Source of the DNA: Labilibacter sediminis
Lineage (GTDB): Bacteria; Bacteroidota; Bacteroidia; Bacteroidales; Marinilabiliaceae
DNA: 64,000 bases
Reading direction: 5' to 3'
Assembly (NCBI RefSeq): GCF_005877885.1
Contig: NZ_VCHY01000010.1
Span: forward strand, 124,001-188,000
Positions within the stretch are counted from its first letter, which is position 1. Each line of letters starts with the position of its first letter. The notes under the pieces are model-generated. The model was not told the DNA's origin and made no database searches. It saw nothing but the letters and a program-made list of their open reading frames with translations. Below, one piece after another: positions 58,842 to 64,000 of the stretch. A program made the position numbers and the translations under genes.

Positions 58842-59198
58842 ATGATAAACAGGATTAATAAAATATTATCAGTTGGATTTTTAGCCTTGGTGCTATTTCT
58901 TAATGTTGGGTTAACTCTCACGCTTGGGAATGGTCTTCATGCGCACATCCTTGATAATAACCAATTATTGGTTCACTACCATCAGACCAATGGAGCAGAC
59001 CACACTCATAACAGTTCTGATTGTGGTTCTTCAAATTACATCTTTTCTTCCTCCTTTACATTTTTAAATAATACACAAAAATTTAGCATACAATCATCTT
59101 GTATGTTACTCCACAAGGAAGAAATTGTTTTTAATAACAACACCCACAAAAAGCAACACTTACACTCTTATCCTCACAGAGGACCTCCTGTAGTTTAA
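58842..59198 (+). CDS. Small secreted histidine-rich protein
   Basis: The 118-residue protein has a signal peptide or membrane helix (about 1-30). It contains about 11 histidines in clusters: LHAHIL (33, 35), VHYHQ (45, 47), DHTHN (54, 56), LLHK and a C-terminal THKKQHLHSYPHRGPP. Two cysteines (Cys61 and one near 87) could form a disulfide. It precedes a TonB-dependent receptor on the same strand, as small His-rich proteins often do next to metal uptake or resistance receptors. Metal binding in the periplasm is a reasonable inference; the metal and exact role are unknown. Confidence 0.65.
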   Translation: MINRINKILSVGFLALVLFLNVGLTLTLGNGLHAHILDNNQLLVHYHQTNGADHTHNSSDCGSSNYIFSSSFTFLNNTQKFSIQSSCMLLHKEEIVFNNNTHKKQHLHSYPHRGPPVV

Positions 59199-59224
59199 TT
59201 TATTTAGAAATACGTCCATATTAT

Positions 59225-59257
59225 ACATACAAAACAGTATTACAATGTTTTGTATGT
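59225..59257. terminator. Perfect hairpin between the His-rich gene and the receptor
   Basis: Arms ACATACAAAACA (59225-59236) and TGTTTTGTATGT (59246-59257) pair perfectly with a 9-base loop, 26 bases after the stop. No long T run follows, so it could also act as an operator or processing site. Confidence 0.45.
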
Positions 59258-59296
59258 ACAACTTAATGCTGAAATAAGTTTAAACACCTATATGCG

Positions 59297-59312
59297 CATT
59301 CTCCTGAGAATG
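59297..59312. promoter_or_regulatory. Short inverted repeat upstream of the TonB-dependent receptor
   Basis: CATTCTC-CT-GAGAATG, perfect arms, about 190 bases before the receptor start. It is a candidate operator; nothing identifies the protein that would bind it. Confidence 0.3.
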
Positions 59313-59504
59313 TCATTTTCACGGGTAAAATAACGCAAACAGCACCACAGCCCACAACTGACTGTAATTCAATATAAATTCATGACTAGAAGCAACTTAA
59401 ACTACACCAACTCAGGTACAGCCTTGCATTATTAATCAATAAAACTATTCTTGATCAATTAAACTAAACCGATCAAGCTTATTCGTAACACACATACATT
59501 AAAT

Positions 59505-61850
59505 ATGAATCACTTAAAGCAATTTCTAACATTAATCGCATTATTATTTTCCATCAATATTCTTGCAAACGATGGTGTACCACCTATACAAGGTGAAATT
59601 ACTACGAATGGAGAACCTCTTCCATTTGCAACTGTAGTCATTAAGTCAACCACCATAGGCTCTGCATCCGATGAAAACGGAGTCTTTACCCTTACAGATA
59701 TTCCTGAAGGAGAACACACTCTTGTTGTGCAGGCTATGGGACATAAATCCAAAGAGGTTGTTGTTAACCTGTCATACAAAAACCCACTAGACCTGAACAT
59801 CTCGCTTGAAGAAGATGTGCTAGGATTGGAGCAAGTGGTAGTAACTGCCGATAAACACCCTAAAAGAAGGATTGATGCTTCTATGGTTGTTAGCACCATG
59901 ACCCCTAAGGCTTTTAGCCAAACACAGTCTGTTACTTTAAGTGAAGGATTAAACTTTACTCCCGGATTAAGAACAGAGAACACATGCCAAAACTGTGGAG
60001 CTAACAGCGTTAGAATGAATGGCATGGATGGGTCATACTCCCAGGTATTAATCAATGGTCGTCAAATATTTTCAGGATTGGCCAGCGTTTATGGATTAGA
60101 AATCCTTCCTGCCAATATGATTGAACAAGTTGAAGTGGTTAAAGGAGGAGGTTCAGCACTGTATGGAAGTAACGCCATTGCCGGAACCATTAACCTTATC
60201 ACCAAAGAACCAACTACAAATACATTTGAAGCCGGGATTAATAATGGTATTATGGGTTTTGGCGAGAACAACACAGCCAACGATCTGAATTTAAACTTGC
60301 ACACCTCTATTGTTTCTGAAGACAAAAACTCAGGAATGAGCCTTTATGCCACTCACCGAAAAAGAGAAGGATATTTTGCCAATGAAGATGAATTTACAGA
60401 ATTAGCTCAATTAAAGAATGCAACTTTTGGAACAAGCATCTATCACAGAATAGGTTATAGAAATAAAATCACCTTTGACTACTTTCACATTGAAGAAGCA
60501 CGAAGAGGAGGCGATAATCTTGATACACCTGAACATGAAACATTAATTGCTGAATCTATCAGACACAAAATAAATACCGGAGCGATTAATTTTACACGTT
60601 TTGTAGGTGAAAACAATGGCGAGTTATCAGTATATGCATCTGCTCAACACGTAGACAGATGGACGTATTACGGTGCAGAAATGGATCCTGGTGGTTATGG
60701 TACTACCACTGACCTGGCTTATGCATATGGCGCTCAATACAAAGCCGACTATGGAAAATCAAATTTTATAGTAGGGCTTGAAAGCAATGGAAGTATTTTA
60801 AACGATAAAAAATCAGCTTATACCGATGACAATGGTAAAACGGTTGATGAACGATTAGTTTCTGACCAAACAAGCAATATTGTTGGTTTATTTGGCCAAT
60901 ACGAATATGCATTTCCAAAATTGACTATTTCAGCTGGGTTAAGAGGTGATTATTATGATATTCAAAACAAGGTTAACTCAAGCAATGACTTAAGTAACTT
61001 GGTTGTAAGTCCACGCTTAAACCTACTATACTCTCCAACAAACAATATCCGAATCAGAGGCAGCTACTCACAAGGCTATAAGGCTCCTCAAATCTTTGAT
61101 GAAGACTTGCACGTAGAAACTTCAGCTGCCAGACAGGTTTTCCACATCAATGGAGATAACTTAAAACAAGAAACCAGTCACAGTTTTATGGCTTCTTTTA
61201 ACTATCATACCGATCTAGGAAATGGTGAGTTTGAGTTTTTAATGGAAGGTTTTTATACTTATTTAGATAATCCTTTTATTCATGAGATAGAACAAGACAA
61301 GGACGACGAAACCATCTTTTATTACAAGAGAGTTAACTCCGAAGTATCTGGTATTGTACAAGGCATCAACTTTGAATTAAGATATGCCCCTTCTGTAAAA
61401 ATGAACTTTAACTCAGGTTTTACCACCCAAACAAGTTTATACGAAGAAGAGCAGGTGTATACCGATAATATTATTACGGATGAATTTTTAAGAACTCCAA
61501 ACAACTATGGATTCTTTACATTAAATTATTTGCCACTTAAAAACTTTACGTTGTCAACCAATGCGACTTATACCGGCAAGATGAAAATTGAGTACTATGG
61601 TAACACAATTGCTGATCCTGAAGCTGGAGAATTAAGAACCACTGAGCAGTTTTTTGACTTAGGAGCTAAAGCTGAGTATATTATTAAATCAAAAGGTTTT
61701 GACATCGGTTTATCATGTGGTGTTAAAAATATCTTTAACAGCTATCAGTCAGACTTTGATAATGGCATTGATCGTGATCCGGGTTACATATATGGTCCAC
61801 AAGCTCCAAGAACAATTTACTTCGGTATAAAAATAGGAAACCTATTATAA
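59505..61850 (+). CDS. TonB-dependent receptor (probable metal or metal-cofactor uptake)
   Basis: The 781-residue protein has a signal peptide (about 1-21), a carboxypeptidase-regulatory-like domain (about 27-102: QGEITTNGEPLPFATVVIKST), a TonB-box segment (GLEQVVVTAD) and a plug (about 125-235) with ENTC161QNC164GANSVRMNGMDGSYSQVLINGRQIFSGLASVYGLEILPANMIEQVEVVKGGGSALYGSNAIAGTINLITK. The barrel ends TIYFGIKIGNLL. The C-x-x-C in the plug is seen in a subgroup of Bacteroidota receptors. The His-rich protein just upstream suggests a metal, haem or chelate substrate. It is not SusC-like: it is shorter and has no SusD. Confidence 0.82.
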   Translation: MNHLKQFLTLIALLFSINILANDGVPPIQGEITTNGEPLPFATVVIKSTTIGSASDENGVFTLTDIPEGEHTLVVQAMGHKSKEVVVNLSYKNPLDLNISLEEDVLGLEQVVVTADKHPKRRIDASMVVSTMTPKAFSQTQSVTLSEGLNFTPGLRTENTCQNCGANSVRMNGMDGSYSQVLINGRQIFSGLASVYGLEILPANMIEQVEVVKGGGSALYGSNAIAGTINLITKEPTTNTFEAGINNGIMGFGENNTANDLNLNLHTSIVSEDKNSGMSLYATHRKREGYFANEDEFTELAQLKNATFGTSIYHRIGYRNKITFDYFHIEEARRGGDNLDTPEHETLIAESIRHKINTGAINFTRFVGENNGELSVYASAQHVDRWTYYGAEMDPGGYGTTTDLAYAYGAQYKADYGKSNFIVGLESNGSILNDKKSAYTDDNGKTVDERLVSDQTSNIVGLFGQYEYAFPKLTISAGLRGDYYDIQNKVNSSNDLSNLVVSPRLNLLYSPTNNIRIRGSYSQGYKAPQIFDEDLHVETSAARQVFHINGDNLKQETSHSFMASFNYHTDLGNGEFEFLMEGFYTYLDNPFIHEIEQDKDDETIFYYKRVNSEVSGIVQGINFELRYAPSVKMNFNSGFTTQTSLYEEEQVYTDNIITDEFLRTPNNYGFFTLNYLPLKNFTLSTNATYTGKMKIEYYGNTIADPEAGELRTTEQFFDLGAKAEYIIKSKGFDIGLSCGVKNIFNSYQSDFDNGIDRDPGYIYGPQAPRTIYFGIKIGNLL

Positions 61851-61880
61851 AGGATATTTTTTTATTAGTATTAGAATTAG

Positions 61881-61904
61881 AGCGGAGGATGGAGATTCTC
61901 CGCT
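61881..61904 (+). terminator. Terminator after the TonB-dependent receptor
   Basis: Arms AGCGGAG (61881-61887) and CTCCGCT (61898-61904) with a 10-base loop and a following T run. The T run also overlaps the end of the convergent kinase gene. Confidence 0.8.
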
Positions 61905-61907
61905 TTT

Positions 61908-63230
61908 TTATTTTTTAGAAAGTTGAGATACCACAGGTAACTTCACAAAAAATTCAGATCCAACACCAACCTCCGAAGTACACCATATCTCGCCCTGCAT
62001 TAAGTCGATTAACCCTTTACAAATCGAAAGTCCCAATCCTGCCCCGTTGGCAGGCATTATATTTGCATCGCTCTTAACCTGACTAAAACGTTCGAACAAA
62101 TTCCCTATCTCCTCCTTTGGAATGCCACAGCCTGTATCTTTAACTGAAAAAATAACATCATCTTTACTCCTGTTTGCCTTAATGGCAATGACACCTTTAC
62201 TCGTGAATTTTATGGCATTATAACCAAGATTAACAATAATCTGAAAAAGTAAATTTTCATCCACCTCTAATTGCGCCTTTTCTTCTTCGATATACTCAAC
62301 CCTTAACTCTGTTTCTGAATTCACACATAACGACTTTAGTGTTTCATAAACAAACTTAATTACCTCATTGGCACTAACTCTTGATATATAAACCTGTGCA
62401 CTTCCGGACTCAAGCTTAGACATGTTAATCACATTATTCAAAAGATTCATTAGTGTTCTTGAATTCTGATTAACGATTTTTAAATAACTATCTATTTCTT
62501 TACGTTCAAGCTGAGGGTCGGACATTAATTCAGTAAAACCAATTATGGCATTCATGGGCGTCCGTATCTCATGACTCATATTAGCCAAAATAGAAGATTT
62601 TGACTCTGCCGATTCAATTGCCTGATTTCTTTCTTTATACAGATATGTCCGAGCATAAATTAATAGCGGTATTTCAAATAAAAACAACAAAGAAACCAAA
62701 CTCAAAATATCCAAAGTTTTCTGATTATGAGACTGATAAACTTCAATAAAGTCAGGAAATAAATATTCTATCACAAACAGTCCAATTGTATTTATCACCA
62801 GAATGGTCAGCATAATATTAAACTCTCTACCCATAGAAATAAATACCAGCATGGTAACATACCCAAGAATTATAAGAATACTTGGCCCTGAACTTCCTTC
62901 GGTATATACCCACAAAAAGCTTGTTGAAACTAAGGTCAATAACAAAAATAAGTACCTTAACAGTTTTAGGTTTATTAAATAATTACCCGCTAAATAAATA
63001 GTTACCAATACAATACCTATAACATAATTGAAGTATAGTACTTCCTTAGCCATTTGTAGTGCATGACAAACTATTATTGAGATAAAAACCAACCAAAATA
63101 CAGCCATTACTGTATACATAAATACCAAATCAGGTAAAGCTCTGTTACTCTTCTTTCTTAAAAAGACGAATCTTTGAGCATAAAACCTAAAATCTTTTAC
63201 TCCTCCTTGCTTATTAACTATCCCTGTCAT
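61908..63230 (-). CDS. Membrane sensor histidine kinase without receiver
   Basis: The 440-residue protein has about six transmembrane helices (about 35-200), short loops and then a kinase core. His220 is in ANMSHEIRTPMNAIIGFTELM, the N box is NLGYNAIKFTSKG, the G1 box is VKDTGCGIP, and the G2 box is GAGLGLSICKGLIDLMQG. It senses an unknown signal through its membrane domain. No partner regulator is adjacent. Close similarity of the kinase core to the one at 33661 is evident by eye. Confidence 0.88.
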   Translation of the reverse strand: MTGIVNKQGGVKDFRFYAQRFVFLRKKSNRALPDLVFMYTVMAVFWLVFISIIVCHALQMAKEVLYFNYVIGIVLVTIYLAGNYLINLKLLRYLFLLLTLVSTSFLWVYTEGSSGPSILIILGYVTMLVFISMGREFNIMLTILVINTIGLFVIEYLFPDFIEVYQSHNQKTLDILSLVSLLFLFEIPLLIYARTYLYKERNQAIESAESKSSILANMSHEIRTPMNAIIGFTELMSDPQLERKEIDSYLKIVNQNSRTLMNLLNNVINMSKLESGSAQVYISRVSANEVIKFVYETLKSLCVNSETELRVEYIEEEKAQLEVDENLLFQIIVNLGYNAIKFTSKGVIAIKANRSKDDVIFSVKDTGCGIPKEEIGNLFERFSQVKSDANIMPANGAGLGLSICKGLIDLMQGEIWCTSEVGVGSEFFVKLPVVSQLSKK

Positions 63231-63405
63231 CCCCTAATCAATTTCATCTCTTAATACGATATAGACTAAATATGGTTTTGATTTTAACACTCTTTACCTT
63301 AACACAACCTTAATATTCATGACCAAACTTCAACATTATGGCACATTACTCGTCAACTCCATTTGGTAACTGCAGTAGTGCAACAGCAGCAAATCACACA
63401 AAAAA

Positions 63406-63430
63406 AGACCTGATAAAAAATACCAGGTCT
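63406..63430 (-). terminator. Terminator of the phnA-like gene
   Basis: Arms AGACCTG (63406-63412) and CAGGTCT (63424-63430), 11-base A/T loop, followed by six T residues on the minus strand. Confidence 0.8.
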
Positions 63431-63451
63431 CATTTATACTAAAGCTTACTT

Positions 63452-64000
63452 TTAATTTGTTTTCTTTACGTATTGCGTTAAAAGAACAACTTGCTGACCG
63501 TTTACACGACCTTCAATTTGTTCGGGATTATCGTGAACAAGACCAATACCACGAACCGCAGTTCCTCTTTTAGCCGTAAAGCCGCCTCCTTTTACATTTA
63601 AATCTTTTATTAAGACAACTGTATCACCTGCTTGCAATACCACACCATTACTATCCAGGTGCTTAACCACATCATCATCATCCTCTCCATCTCCTGCAGC
63701 TTTAGCCCAATCCAAAACTTCCTCTTCAAGATATAACATATCCAAAAGATCCTGAGGCCAACCTTCTTTTTTTAAACGATTTAACATGCGCCACGCCATC
63801 ACCTGAACAGCAGGAACCTGGCTCCACATACTATCGTTTAAGCAACGCCAGTGATTAACATCTACCTTACCAGGATCTTCTACTTGCTCTTTACATGTAG
63901 TGCAAATATAAATACTCTCATTAGCTCCATTAGCCGGAGATGAAGGTACTGCATATACCGACAGATCATCAGCAGATCCACACAATTCGCAAACCGAACC
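63452..64000 (-). CDS. phnA: PhnA-type zinc-ribbon protein (5' end beyond the window)
   Basis: The frame stays open to the window edge; the first visible residues GSVCELCGSADDL carry the first zinc-ribbon Cys pair, so the true start is outside. The second pair is in YICTTCKEQV. The C-terminal PhnA domain is clear: DSNGVVLQAGDTVVLIKDLNVKGGGFTAKRGTAVRGIGLVHDNPEQIEGRVNGQQVVLLTQYVKK. The family is widespread and not required for phosphonate breakdown despite the name. About 183 residues are visible. Confidence 0.88.
   Translation of the reverse strand, partial: GSVCELCGSADDLSVYAVPSSPANGANESIYICTTCKEQVEDPGKVDVNHWRCLNDSMWSQVPAVQVMAWRMLNRLKKEGWPQDLLDMLYLEEEVLDWAKAAGDGEDDDDVVKHLDSNGVVLQAGDTVVLIKDLNVKGGGFTAKRGTAVRGIGLVHDNPEQIEGRVNGQQVVLLTQYVKKTN

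Noticed and set aside
59510-60055. 181-codon antisense open frame inside the TonB-dependent receptor
   Set aside because: It lies fully over the strongly supported plug-domain coding sequence and has no family features of its own.

Overview
The window is chromosomal DNA from a Bacteroidota species, most likely a marine or facultatively anaerobic member of the Marinilabiliales/Bacteroidales side of the phylum. This is an inference from AT-rich sequence, SusC/SusD and hybrid two-component genes, type IX secretion tails, TAnnTTTG-type promoters, a monomeric isocitrate dehydrogenase, an NfnAB-like oxidoreductase pair and many TonB-dependent receptors. No species-level marker (rRNA) is present.

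Region 1 (1-17.5 kb) is a polysaccharide utilisation locus for a probably sulfated glycan. Reading leftward on the minus strand it holds a hybrid two-component regulator, SusC, SusD, two S1 sulfatases and a secreted right-handed beta-helix protein with a type IX tail. At its left end are a plus-strand secreted protein with a type IX tail and a beta-helix (PL6/DUF1565-like) gene interrupted by an in-frame amber codon at the end of its signal peptide. A shared sequence block lies upstream of susC, the sulfatase operon and the plus-strand secreted protein, and is a good candidate operator for the hybrid regulator. No ordinary glycoside hydrolase is present, so the substrate is open.

Region 2 (18-24 kb) has tRNA-Leu(GAG) and tRNA-Gly(GCC), a cytoplasmic protein with three charged repeats joined to a GH16-like domain whose catalytic acids are replaced, a RelA/SpoT homologue with intact synthetase but ruined hydrolase motifs, and a small YtxH/holin-like envelope operon.

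Region 3 (23.8-28.5 kb) is a cobalamin uptake locus: a cobalamin riboswitch, a BtuB-like TonB-dependent receptor, a BtuG-like surface beta-propeller lipoprotein and a second propeller lipoprotein transcribed divergently.

Region 4 (28.6-58 kb) is mostly core genome: ligA, LpoB-like and COG3014-like lipoproteins, histidine kinase, icd, dnaX (two overlapping frames joined at a slippery A AAA AAG, probably programmed -1 frameshifting), topB, a Crp/Fnr regulator, an M18 aminopeptidase, a decayed GH3/beta-lactamase fusion, the rpsF-rpsR-rplI operon and an nfnA-nfnB-dihydroorotate-dehydrogenase-like operon. Two copies of a long imperfect-hairpin intergenic repeat lie at about 38.9 and 58.1 kb.

Region 5 (58.3-64 kb) holds a SUI1/YciH factor, a small secreted His-rich protein upstream of a TonB-dependent receptor with a CxxC plug motif (probably a metal or metal-cofactor locus), a membrane histidine kinase and a PhnA-type zinc-ribbon protein cut by the window end. 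No CRISPR array, prophage or insertion sequence was seen.
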